Position numbers and translations under genes: made by a program. Shown here piece by piece: positions 1-6,495 of a DNA stretch of 40,826 nucleotides (its first letter is position 1; every line of letters starts with the position of its first letter). The stretch comes from Clostridia bacterium (GTDB lineage: Bacteria; Bacillota; Clostridia; Oscillospirales; CAG-272), in the NCBI GenBank assembly GCA_017452665.1, contig JAFTLZ010000084.1:1-40826 (forward strand). The letters are read 5' to 3'. Under the pieces are notes generated by a model. The model was not told the DNA's origin, did no database searches, and was given only the letters and a program-made list of their open reading frames with translations.

Positions 1-76
1 GAGAGAGCTCAAAATCCGGACTTTCATTCAGCTGTTGCAGGGTAATTGCATTTTCGTTGTTTTCATTTTGATTCAT
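1..76 (-). CDS. 5' end of a second gene with the same N-terminus as the lysozyme-like protein (cut by window edge)
   Basis: Read leftwards from an ATG at 76, this encodes 25 residues beginning MNQNENNENA and ending DFELS, identical to the first 25 residues of the large protein at 1041-3308. The DNA matches over all 76 bases except position 41, which is a silent third-position change in a Thr codon. The match stops at the start codon; upstream DNA differs. In frame, the ATG is preceded by a further ATG at 100 (MLKYFSNF then MNQ), so the true start is uncertain; neither has a strong ribosome binding site. The rest of the gene lies outside the window, so its domains are unknown. Inference: a paralogue, or a recombining copy, of the neighbouring gene. 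Confidence 0.7.
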   Translation of the reverse strand, partial: MNQNENNENAITLQQLNESPDFELS

Positions 77-125
77 AAAATTTGAAAAGTATTTCAACAT
101 TTTTCCAAAAAAATCCAATTTACTC

Positions 126-154
126 TTGCAAAACAATCGAGGATGCTGTATAAT
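126..154 (+). promoter_or_regulatory. Promoter of the lipoprotein gene
   Basis: TTGCAA at 126-131 and TATAAT at 149-154 are separated by 17 bases, a good sigma-A type promoter about 65 bases before the lipoprotein start codon. Confidence 0.75.
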
Positions 155-220
155 AAAAGTAAGAATTGAAAAACTTCAAAAGAATAACATAGATCATCAA
201 AAATAAAGGAGAAAAAACTT

Positions 221-985
221 ATGGAAATGAAAAAAAGAGTTTTGACAATATTACTGTCTGCCTTATTGGTAACGAATATAAGTGCATGCAATTATGAATT
301 AAATCATGACGATTTGGAAACAGAAGAAACGACGACTTTGGAAACCACCAGCACAGAATTTTTAGATACGGGAGACACTCAAAACACAACTGATAGTACT
401 GAACAAAACAACCAGTCTCTCACACCTACATATTCCACACAAGCGCTTGTAGAAGTATTACAACTGCCAAACATATTTGCGTCAGTCTTGCAAAATGAAA
501 CAACCGTTTACGGATCATTTTTAGATTCAAAAGAAAATGGATATCTCAACGATTTTATTATTGGTTCAACAGTGAAGTTCGCGTTTGTATCGTCTATTGA
601 TCTTGACGAAAACGGTATAAAAGATGTAGTAGTTTTGGAAGATGGTGATAAAGTTATTATTCTTAAAGAATATGAAGGAACGGTATATGCGTGGCAATAT
701 AGGGACTCTGCTCTATATAATTTAAGGATTGACGGGACTTATAATTGGAGTGGAGAAGCAGGACAGATATACGGTTCTGCTAAATTACAATTTGATGGAA
801 CAAGAAGGAACGATGTTGAACTTGACCGAGTAGAATACAATGAAAAATTTTATATCAATAAAATAGAGGTTTCACAAGAAGAATATCTATCATACGTTCA
901 AAACAAAAAATTGGCAGAAAAAGCCGATCGGTATTTATGGCAAACAGGGTTTGAAAAATCCGATTCTCAAATTAACGGGAAATAA
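221..985 (+). CDS. Predicted lipoprotein with a calcium-loop-like segment
   Basis: 254 residues. The N-terminus is a lipoprotein signal: Lys/Arg-rich start, hydrophobic stretch 7-18, then ISAC with the lipidation Cys at 23, so the protein should be anchored to the outer face of the membrane. Residues 27-65 are a Thr/Glu/Ser-rich linker typical of surface proteins. The remainder is one globular domain; it contains DLDENGIKD (about residue 128), which resembles the DxDxNG calcium loops of VCBS/FG-GAP-like lipoproteins. The start at 221 is supported by AAGGAG at 206-211; a second ATG two codons later is possible. It stands alone, with its own promoter and terminator, divergent from the truncated gene at 1-76 and convergent with the lysozyme-like gene. 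The function is not recognised. Confidence 0.8.
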   Translation: MEMKKRVLTILLSALLVTNISACNYELNHDDLETEETTTLETTSTEFLDTGDTQNTTDSTEQNNQSLTPTYSTQALVEVLQLPNIFASVLQNETTVYGSFLDSKENGYLNDFIIGSTVKFAFVSSIDLDENGIKDVVVLEDGDKVIILKEYEGTVYAWQYRDSALYNLRIDGTYNWSGEAGQIYGSAKLQFDGTRRNDVELDRVEYNEKFYINKIEVSQEEYLSYVQNKKLAEKADRYLWQTGFEKSDSQINGK

Positions 986-1000
986 TAGTAATTCAAAAAA

Positions 1001-1024
1001 CTCCGCGCCCATCAGGATGCGGAG
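1001..1024. terminator. Bidirectional terminator between converging genes
   Basis: CTCCGC (1001-1006) pairs with GCGGAG (1019-1024). An A6 run precedes it, giving a T6 tail on the minus strand, and a T-rich stretch follows it on the plus strand. It lies between the lipoprotein and the lysozyme-like gene, which converge. Confidence 0.7.
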
Positions 1025-1040
1025 AAATTTCATTTTTTAG

Positions 1041-3308
1041 TTAAATTGCAATTGCAGAATAAATTGAAGCTGCGCGATTTGCTCGCGTGCTGGCAAGAGA
1101 TCCTGTTGGATCACTGGGACGAATATAGCTTTCGCACAAAGCTTGTCCAGCAGAACTTGCTGCACTTGTTGAATCAAGCAATCCGGAATTAGATGTTTTC
1201 CAAGAGGAAATAATACTATTATATTCGGGCGAACCTAATTCTCTTAACATCAACAAGGATTCACCTTGACACGCCTGTCCGGTAGTGATTACATCACTAC
1301 AATTGTTAATTTCTCGATAGGCGTTCACGAGAGCTAATGTTCTTTCGGCTGTCCATTGAATACATCCAAGCCCAAACCCAACTCTGCTACCGTCAATTTT
1401 CCATGTTCCGTTTGATTTATTCTCCAAGTCACAAAGCATATTGTATGTCGAATCAACACCAACTTCCATGATAGTTTTATTGCTATAATTATTTAAATAA
1501 AAGTCAGTTCCGTTGTATTCGGTGTCCATATAAATCAAATAATCCTTTTTCTTCTCTGGGTTATTAGCATAGTTTGAATTTTCAAATTGTCCGGTCGAGC
1601 CTTCAAAGACAATATTGCCCAACATACCGGCTACAAATGACACCGGATATCCAAGATCAAGCATAGCTTGCGCAACTGCAACAGATGCAGTTTTTTTGTT
1701 GCTTGGAATTAAGTCCGTTGAACAGTTTTGAACTTTGCTAACAACTGTCTCCGCAATGGACTGTCTTTCAGACAAATCGGCGATTTCCAAATACCAATAC
1801 TGAAAGTCTCCTTGATTAGCAGTCTGCCATCTGATATCGTCTCCGTTTTCGGAACCGGTTGCGGTTAGAAAATATCCTGGATAGTTGGCAAGTTCAATCT
1901 TGTAATAACCGTTATCTTGGAGTACAAAATGAACAGCAGCATCGGTTTCGTTACCTTCAATTGCTCGGATATTACAATTATAATTGTTAGTCGGGGATCG
2001 GTATGCATTGAATCCATATGCTTGATCAACATAAGATTTTATAAAACATTCTTCCTGATCCGAAATGTTATCGATGCGCCAAATTTGTTCATTCGACCCG
2101 CTTTTATCATACAGTGTAATCTCTTTGCCGTTAGCCAAATCCACAAGGTAACTTCCAAGGATATTTACTACTTTATTTGTTTTTGGATTCACAATATAAT
2201 AATATCCTTTAACGCTGACTTTACATTCTGCAACCACTCCGCTACCATCCATCGCCTTGGCATAAATCGTGGTGGTACCTGGTTTTTTTGCGGTTACGAC
2301 TCCATTGGGATTTACAAGAGCAATGCTATCATCTTTGCTTACCCAATCCACCTTTTGCCCGGTGGCATTTTTAGGGGAGATGGTAGCCGTGAGGGTGCCC
2401 GATTCGCCAACCTCTAATTCCAACTTGCTTTTATCAAGTGTAATTTTTGTGGCTTTTACCAAATCTTCACCGGGGTTAACAACTGCTACATATGTCCAAG
2501 CACTTTGTCCATGTTGGAGTCGGTCATAAGCATACAGTTTGGCTATGCCAGTATTATTAGCTGTTACCGCTTGATAGGTGATGTTATCCTCGGTTGCGCC
2601 CGACTGTACGCTGATCACTGAAGAATCGGTAGCAAACCAAATTACCGTTTGCTCAGTTGCATCCGTCGGCGAGAGAGAAACAGTAAAGGGCTTGAGGGAT
2701 TCAGCCCCCGCAACGCTCGGATAATTATAGTTGGGAGACATTGGCAAAAGATAGGTTTTCCCTTTTTCCAGTACGATTGCTGTGTTGCTTCCGTCGTTGA
2801 TTTTTACATAGTCAACCAACCTTCTTGTCGTGATCATGAGGGTATAATTACCGATGTTCGAATTCTTTTCGGTCACCCGTACGTAATAGGTGGTGTTTGT
2901 ATCCAAATCACAAACAATGCGGAAATTGATGTCACCGCATTCAGCGCGATCGTCTACTTCTTCCATAAAATTGCCGCAGCAATCATATAGCTGACCTACA
3001 GTGTTCAGCTCACCCGTAGTATAAATGGTGTAATTTTCTTTTTCGTTGCTACTTTGGGGAGTGGTGAACTTGTACCAATGTTCATCCGTCTCCGGACAGC
3101 AGATGCACCCGTCAGCATATGCTGTGCCGTAACTGTTGAAGTGCAGCTCAGTTGCATTTTCAATCGCAGCCGAAAAGCTTTCCGCAGAGAGGGGCAGGGG
3201 AGTTGCCGCCGAGCTTCCCGTTTCCGGTTCCAGAGAGAGCTCAAAATCCGGACTTTCATTCAGCTGTTGCAGCGTAATTGCATTTTCGTTGTTTTCATTT
3301 TGATTCAT
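1041..3308 (-). CDS. Multidomain lysozyme-like protein (PPC-like, Ig-like, lectin-like, phage-tail-lysozyme-like domains)
   Basis: 755 residues if started at MNQNEN. In order: a polar N-terminal segment (1-50); a prepeptidase-C-like beta domain (about 54-165, with HWYKFTTP and YYVRVTE); an Ig-like domain (about 205-278); a BIG_2-type Ig domain (about 285-367, KITLDKSKLELEVGES and WVSKDDSIALV); a ricin-type beta-trefoil-like domain (about 368-512, two copies of a YYxI/YYKI pattern); and a C-terminal domain (about 535-755) resembling Phage_lysozyme2, with GMLGNIVFEG (candidate catalytic Glu569) and GFGLGCIQWTAER. Such domains cut or bind cell-wall glycans outside the cell, yet no signal peptide, anchor motif or membrane segment is visible. 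The open frame extends 21 codons upstream, but that part looks untranslated; the ribosome binding site GAAAGGA is rather far (about 14 bases). The N-terminal 25 residues recur at 1-76. Confidence 0.75.
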   Translation of the reverse strand: MNQNENNENAITLQQLNESPDFELSLEPETGSSAATPLPLSAESFSAAIENATELHFNSYGTAYADGCICCPETDEHWYKFTTPQSSNEKENYTIYTTGELNTVGQLYDCCGNFMEEVDDRAECGDINFRIVCDLDTNTTYYVRVTEKNSNIGNYTLMITTRRLVDYVKINDGSNTAIVLEKGKTYLLPMSPNYNYPSVAGAESLKPFTVSLSPTDATEQTVIWFATDSSVISVQSGATEDNITYQAVTANNTGIAKLYAYDRLQHGQSAWTYVAVVNPGEDLVKATKITLDKSKLELEVGESGTLTATISPKNATGQKVDWVSKDDSIALVNPNGVVTAKKPGTTTIYAKAMDGSGVVAECKVSVKGYYYIVNPKTNKVVNILGSYLVDLANGKEITLYDKSGSNEQIWRIDNISDQEECFIKSYVDQAYGFNAYRSPTNNYNCNIRAIEGNETDAAVHFVLQDNGYYKIELANYPGYFLTATGSENGDDIRWQTANQGDFQYWYLEIADLSERQSIAETVVSKVQNCSTDLIPSNKKTASVAVAQAMLDLGYPVSFVAGMLGNIVFEGSTGQFENSNYANNPEKKKDYLIYMDTEYNGTDFYLNNYSNKTIMEVGVDSTYNMLCDLENKSNGTWKIDGSRVGFGLGCIQWTAERTLALVNAYREINNCSDVITTGQACQGESLLMLRELGSPEYNSIISSWKTSNSGLLDSTSAASSAGQALCESYIRPSDPTGSLASTRANRAASIYSAIAI

Positions 3309-3352
3309 AATTTTTTTATTTTTCCTTTCATTTTTATAATTTTTTTTGTTGC

Positions 3353-3382
3353 AGTATACTGCTAAAATCATGATTTCGCCAA
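3353..3382 (-). promoter_or_regulatory. Possible promoter of the lysozyme-like gene
   Basis: On the minus strand TTGGCG (3382-3377) and TATACT (3358-3353) are 18 bases apart, about 45 bases before the start codon. The -35 box is weak; the palindrome at 3414-3442 lies just upstream. Confidence 0.35.
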
Positions 3383-3413
3383 CATTTTCCTGTTGACATC
3401 CTCATTTTACTAT

Positions 3414-3442
3414 TTAACTACGACAACTACTGTCATGGTTAA
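3414..3442. promoter_or_regulatory. Palindromic operator-like site, copy 1
   Basis: A 29-base palindrome of the form TTAAC-N3-GACA-N5-TGTC-N3-GTTAA, with the core GACAACTACTGTCA at 3422-3435. It lies upstream of the lysozyme-like gene and 30 bases past the end of the short HTH regulator gene. The same arrangement and an identical 14-base core recur at 6269-6297, directly before a degraded copy of a similar regulator. Two copies next to two members of one regulator family suggest it is that family's binding site (inference). Confidence 0.55.
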
Positions 3443-3471
3443 AAAATATTTTTTAAAAATTCAAAAAAGAA

Positions 3472-3813
3472 TTATCCGTTTTTGGAGTAGTTTTTAATCA
3501 CATGAGCAAGCAGAGTGTTTTCCTGATTGCTGAGCTGATTTTTCACAAGCTCTTGTATTTTGCAAAGAAGTGCAAGCTCGTCGTCATGCATATAAGCGCG
3601 GTCAAAACTATAATCTCCAATCACATAAACCCCGCCGTCGTATTTACCGCAGCGAATCTCAAGCGGCACGTGAAAGGTCTCCTCAATCTCCAAAATATCG
3701 CGCTGAACCGTTCGAATGGAAACGCCAAACATCTCTGCAAGTAGAGGCATCGTTGCTTTTCTGGCTTTGCAGAGATATTTTAATATTTCGAGTCTGCGTT
3801 CGGCAGTTCCCAT
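3472..3813 (-). CDS. Short HTH transcriptional regulator (HTH_11/DeoR-like)
   Basis: 113 residues. The N-terminal 60 residues form a winged helix-turn-helix of the HTH_11 type: ERRLEILKYLCKARKATMPL, then LAEMFGVSIRTVQRDILEIE, matching the DNA-binding half of YafY/WYL regulators. The wing carries the GGVYVIG pattern. The remaining 50 residues are a helical tail (DDELALLCKIQELVKNQLS) and there is no WYL domain, so this is one of the short, stand-alone members rather than a truncated long one. GAAAGGAGG directly before the ATG fixes the start. The palindrome at 3414-3442 is a likely target. The gene is followed on the minus strand by the lysozyme-like gene, which it may control. A remnant of a related gene lies at 6121-6261. 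Confidence 0.8.
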   Translation of the reverse strand: MGTAERRLEILKYLCKARKATMPLLAEMFGVSIRTVQRDILEIEETFHVPLEIRCGKYDGGVYVIGDYSFDRAYMHDDELALLCKIQELVKNQLSNQENTLLAHVIKNYSKNG

Positions 3814-3840
3814 TCTATCCTCCTTTCAGGTAAATAAAAA

Positions 3841-3880
3841 GAGCATGACAAATAGCTTTTTTAGGCTACTTGTCATGCTC
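3841..3880 (-). terminator. Terminator of the lexA unit
   Basis: GAGCATGACAA and TTGTCATGCTC, extended inwards by TAGC/GCTA, form a 16-bp stem with one mismatch. On the minus strand it is followed by CTTTTTATTT. It ends the leftward lexA-zinc-ribbon transcript. Confidence 0.85.
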
Positions 3881-3917
3881 GTATGTTAACCATCGTGCTA
3901 TGTACAAAGTATTTTGA

Positions 3918-4124
3918 TTAAGATGTTACTCCTCCGTGGGAGTTCATTTGCTCAATGACAAACGCATCTTTTGTAACTTTAACAGCCAGGGAATTTTTGC
4001 AGTTTTGACACTTTATAATGATGTCGGCTTTGTTTTCATTGCTTTTCGATAATTTTGCAAGCAAAAGATGTTTGCTGGAATCACAAGCTCTTTTGTTGCA
4101 TATAGGACATGAATATTTTGTCAT
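3918..4124 (-). CDS. Small zinc-ribbon protein
   Basis: 68 residues beginning MTKYSCPICN. Two CxxC pairs (Cys6/Cys9 and Cys39/Cys42) spaced by 29 residues make a zinc ribbon; the second half is a short beta-rich tail. AGGGAG lies 4 bases before the chosen ATG; an ATG five codons upstream (4139) is possible and sits immediately after the lexA stop codon, so the two genes are co-transcribed and probably translationally coupled. Nothing in the sequence names a target; proteins of this type often bind DNA, RNA or a partner protein. A clearly related but broken copy is at 4966-5166, aligning CPxC, the SxNENK/SENQK segment and the second CxxC. Confidence 0.7.
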   Translation of the reverse strand: MTKYSCPICNKRACDSSKHLLLAKLSKSNENKADIIIKCQNCKNSLAVKVTKDAFVIEQMNSHGGVTS

Positions 4125-4141
4125 ATATCTCCCTATCATCT

Positions 4142-4747
4142 CTATCTGATATTTTTGATTACCTTCAATGCAACCCCTTGAATGATCAATGTTCTCGGAT
4201 AGATATCCTTCTTTTTGTATTTTTTGTTTTCTGCATGTAATCTTGATTTGCCGTTTTCCCAAAACAAACGCTTCAAAGTATTCCCGTTTTCAGTTAATGC
4301 AACCACAACCTCGCCGTTTTTCGCCGTTTCGGTCTTTTTAACCAAAATCAGATCGTCCTTCTCGATTCCGATATCGATCATGGAATCTCCGTATGCCCGG
4401 AGCAGAAAGCAATCTCCGTCGATCCATTCCTCCGGAATGGCAAGATACCCACTGACATATTCTTCTTGCTCGTCAGGGGAGCCGCATACGATCTGTCCAA
4501 TAATCGGGATCCGCTTAAAGCCGCATCTCATTTTTCGTTGAAGCTCGGTTTCCAAGGTTTTTTTGCCGCAGTAGGAAACAAGTCCTCGTTTTTCCAATTC
4601 AAGAATATATCGGTATGCGGTGGCTTTGGACATACTCATATATTCCATGATTTCAGAAAGGCTTGGAGAAGAGCCGTTATTATCTCTTGCATATTGATTG
4701 AGAAAACCGGCAAGTCTTTCTATTTTTTCTTGATTCATCGTTCTCAT
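4142..4747 (-). CDS. lexA: LexA-type SOS repressor
   Basis: 201 residues. The N-terminal part (about 1-70) is a winged helix (SLSEIMEYMSMSKATAYRYI) that binds DNA; the C-terminal part is the S24 self-cleaving peptidase. Visible motifs are the cleavage site Cys88-Gly89 in IVCGSP (Ala-Gly in Proteobacteria; Cys-Gly is common in Clostridia), the catalytic Ser122 in YGDSMID, and Lys159 in GNTLKRL. The start is set by AAAGGAG eight bases before the first ATG. It has a perfect consensus promoter. A clean SOS box is not seen: GAAC-N5-GTTT at 4773-4785 has the right half-sites but one base too much spacing. The DNA-binding part deviates from classical LexA, so it could be a LexA-like regulator of a smaller regulon. 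Confidence 0.85.
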   Translation of the reverse strand: MRTMNQEKIERLAGFLNQYARDNNGSSPSLSEIMEYMSMSKATAYRYILELEKRGLVSYCGKKTLETELQRKMRCGFKRIPIIGQIVCGSPDEQEEYVSGYLAIPEEWIDGDCFLLRAYGDSMIDIGIEKDDLILVKKTETAKNGEVVVALTENGNTLKRLFWENGKSRLHAENKKYKKKDIYPRTLIIQGVALKVIKNIR

Positions 4748-4786
4748 CAGAGATCTCCTTTAATGAATTGTGGAACTTGTGGTTTT

Positions 4787-4815
4787 ATTATAGCATAAAA
4801 GCAGGATAATGTCAA
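4787..4815 (-). promoter_or_regulatory. Consensus promoter of lexA
   Basis: On the minus strand TTGACA (4815-4810) and TATAAT (4792-4787) are separated by exactly 17 bases, a perfect sigma-A consensus. An imperfect SOS-like inverted repeat (4773-4785) begins just downstream of the -10 box, where a repressor would block transcription. Confidence 0.85.
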
Positions 4816-4911
4816 TAGCATTATGAAACTTTATGTTTTATTTACGATTTGTTTGCAATTCAAGTGTAGGAAGGGAGAAGTCACCTCAAAAAATTGCGAT
4901 ATGATAAAAAA

Positions 4912-4941
4912 CGGATTGAAAACACCGCGGTTTTCAATCCG
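4912..4941. terminator. Strong terminator hairpin
   Basis: CGGATTGAAAAC (4912-4923) and GTTTTCAATCCG (4930-4941) pair perfectly over 12 bp around a 6-base loop. T runs are available on both strands (T6 at 4947-4952; A6 just before the stem). It ends the leftward transcript through the broken genes. The rest of 4816-4965 shows nothing else. Confidence 0.85.
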
Positions 4942-4965
4942 GAAAATTTTTTGTGCCAAGTAAAC

Positions 4966-5166
4966 TTACAATAAACGGTCCGGCATCCACATGCACAGAT
5001 CTGTCTCTTTGCAATGCGAACATTTTAATCTTGCTTTTTGATTTTCAGATCATGTATAGATTCTGAAAAAGTAAGGTTTTTTTCAATTTGCGTAGAAGCT
5101 TTGATCGCAATTCGGGCAGACGAAGGGATATTTGGTGCACTCTTTTGCATGAAATAGACTATGCAT
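4966..5166 (-). pseudogene. Zinc-ribbon gene interrupted by two in-frame TGA codons
   Basis: From an ATG at 5166 one frame runs 67 codons to a TAA: 27 residues, TGA (5083-5085), 10 residues, TGA (5050-5052), 27 residues. Across the stops the frame keeps a zinc ribbon: PFVCPNCDQSF in the first part and LKCSHCKETDLCMW in the last. It aligns with the intact protein at 3918-4124 (CPNC with CPIC, SENQKARLKC with NENKADIIIKC). That alignment through both TGAs argues against chance. The upstream region has AAGGAG sites but no clean start, so the N-terminus is also damaged. A different-frame 60-codon open frame (5025-5207) overlaps it and has no recognisable content. Inference: a pseudogene with nonsense mutations. 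Confidence 0.5.
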
Positions 5167-5232
5167 ACCAAGTGTAGCAACAAGCTGTTACTTGCATTCT
5201 CCTTCATCGTAATATGTTCATTTACTCCTTAT

Positions 5233-5370
5233 TTAATGTAAAAAATTAACGATATTTTTATCTCCCAGTGCTTGTTCAATAGAATTTCGAGCGATTTGTT
5301 TCGCTTTTTCGTAAATTTCTGTTTGCGGTTCGAGGAAGATCTCAGCCGCATCATGATTATCAATTTTCAT
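5233..5370 (-). CDS. Small hypothetical protein (45 residues)
   Basis: Starts MKIDNHDAAE with AAAGGAG nine bases upstream, which rules out the longer frame starting at 5463. It is acidic to neutral, mostly helical (EIYEKAKQIARNSIEQALG), without Cys and without a membrane segment. It lies 32 bases after the end of the CYTH gene on the same strand, so it was probably part of the same operon. The family is not recognised; because its upstream neighbours are broken it may be a relic too. Confidence 0.5.
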   Translation of the reverse strand: MKIDNHDAAEIFLEPQTEIYEKAKQIARNSIEQALGDKNIVNFLH

Positions 5371-5402
5371 AATTTTTTCTCCTTTCAAAAAATCTTTTAG
5401 AT

Positions 5403-5924
5403 TTACTCTTTGTTTTGGCAACGCCGTAAAATATTTTGGAATGTGAGCGCAGGATAAGCGCATATCAACCGGTTTGTAATGGTTCCCAATTTCATGCTTG
5501 CCTCCTCCTCATGATCGGGGGAATATTCAATTTCCAGCTCAAAATCGGTATGCCCAAGGTAATCGTTCTTGTCCAATACAACCTCGCAACCCGGATCTTT
5601 CAAAATGATACAGCGTTCTGTAATAAGCTCACCTTGCAGATGCAACCCCATATCGGTAAAAGTATTTTTATCGAGCCCGTCCTGAACCTCCATTTCGGTT
5701 TCCGTGCTGTAATCGGCACCTTTCGTGTGTTGCTTCATCGTTCCTTTGTACTTTCCGTCTTTCAATCAAATCCGGCAGGTGATATTTTTTCGATTCATCA
5801 AAAAGTCATCGGTATCAAAATAATAGTTGACCTGCTTTACTCTCGGTTTTTCCTGCCCAAAATGCGCAAACAGACAATCGTACTCCTCCTTCGTAAGGAG
5901 TATTTTCTTTTCAAACTCAATCAT
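5403..5924 (-). pseudogene. CYTH-domain protein with an in-frame TGA
   Basis: The frame of 173 residues starts MIEFEKKILL (start overlaps the preceding ligase stop codon) and ends at 5403. It shows CYTH hallmarks: the ExExK-like signature E3-F-E5-K-K7 at the N-terminus, NYYFDTDD (about 33-40), then ITCRI-stop-LKDGKYKGTMKQ. CYTH enzymes bind triphosphates or polyphosphate with a metal ion inside a beta tunnel. Codon 53 is TGA (5766-5768) where the family normally has an Arg, as in RIR; a single C-to-T change in CGA explains it. Sequence on both sides is well conserved, so the loss is recent, or the base is an error. Restart at the following TTG would lose the metal-binding N-terminus. Confidence 0.75.
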
Positions 5925-6120
5925 AGCGCGCCCTCCGCATGATCTTCCCGGAGCCGTTTTTGGGAAGCTTGTCCAAAAGCTCTATCGTTGACGGCATTTG
6001 AAAAGAGGGAAGAACCTGAAGGCAAAATTGTTTGACCTCATCAATCGATTTGAAATCCCCAACCATCTTCAAACCGATTTGCGTACCGAGCTGATTATGA
6101 AATCCATAATAAAAGTCCTT
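5917..6120 (-). pseudogene. C-terminal fragment of an AMP-binding acyl ligase
   Basis: A 67-codon frame without a start of its own matches the end of the adenylate-forming (acyl-CoA synthetase / ligase) family: FCLQVLPSFQMPSTIELLDK followed by LPKNGSGKIMRR, where the Lys of SGK is the catalytic lysine of the C-terminal lid domain. The large N-terminal ATP-binding part (some 400 residues) is missing. Just upstream, AAAGGA and an ATG (6101) begin a different frame that stops after 13 codons, as expected if an internal deletion joined the gene's start to its end out of frame. Its stop codon overlaps the start of the CYTH gene, so the two were once translationally coupled. Confidence 0.65.
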
Positions 6121-6261
6121 TCATTTTTTTGATTGTAGCTTAGAATACTGTGAGATAAGAAGTCTGAGCAGATTCTTTTCATCGTCTGTAAGTAACGATG
6201 CGTTCTCGTCAGCCGCCATGTATACCTTCTGTAATACATCGGTTCCGCATCTGCCATCATT
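6121..6261 (-). pseudogene. Remnant of a short HTH regulator gene
   Basis: This frame ends ENASLLTDDEKNLLRLLISQ then YSK and shortly after stops. It resembles the C-terminal tail of the regulator at 3472-3813 (NQENTLLAHVIKNYSK). The helix-turn-helix half is absent. A palindrome of the same design as that beside the intact gene lies just upstream at 6269-6297. Similarity is short, so the identification is tentative. Confidence 0.4.
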
Positions 6262-6268
6262 CTAAACC

Positions 6269-6297
6269 TTAACCCGGACAACTACTGTCAGGGTTAA
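6269..6297. promoter_or_regulatory. Palindromic operator-like site, copy 2
   Basis: TTAAC-N3-GACA-N5-TGTC-N3-GTTAA, with the same 14-base core GACAACTACTGTCA (6277-6290) and the same overall length as copy 1 at 3414-3442. Here the arms are longer (TTAACCC and GGGTTAA). It sits between the leftward remnant genes and the rightward oxidoreductase gene, so it could control either direction. Confidence 0.55.
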
Positions 6298-6495
6298 AAA
6301 AGATTTTTAGAAAGCTTGAAAAATCGTATGGAAAAGGCAATCAAAAACTGTTACGATTCGTTTTTTTGCCAATCCGTCGATGTCTATAAATTTTTGAAAA
6401 AAACATGCAATATAACAAAATCACAGTGGGAAATAATAAGAATAACAGCTTTCAAGAAGCGAAAAAAATAATACACCAAGCAAAGGAAAAACAAT

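Noticed and set aside
5025..5207. 60-codon frame as a real gene
   Set aside because: The overlapping frame at 4966-5166 has a recognisable zinc ribbon; this one has none, though AAGGAG sites lie nearby.
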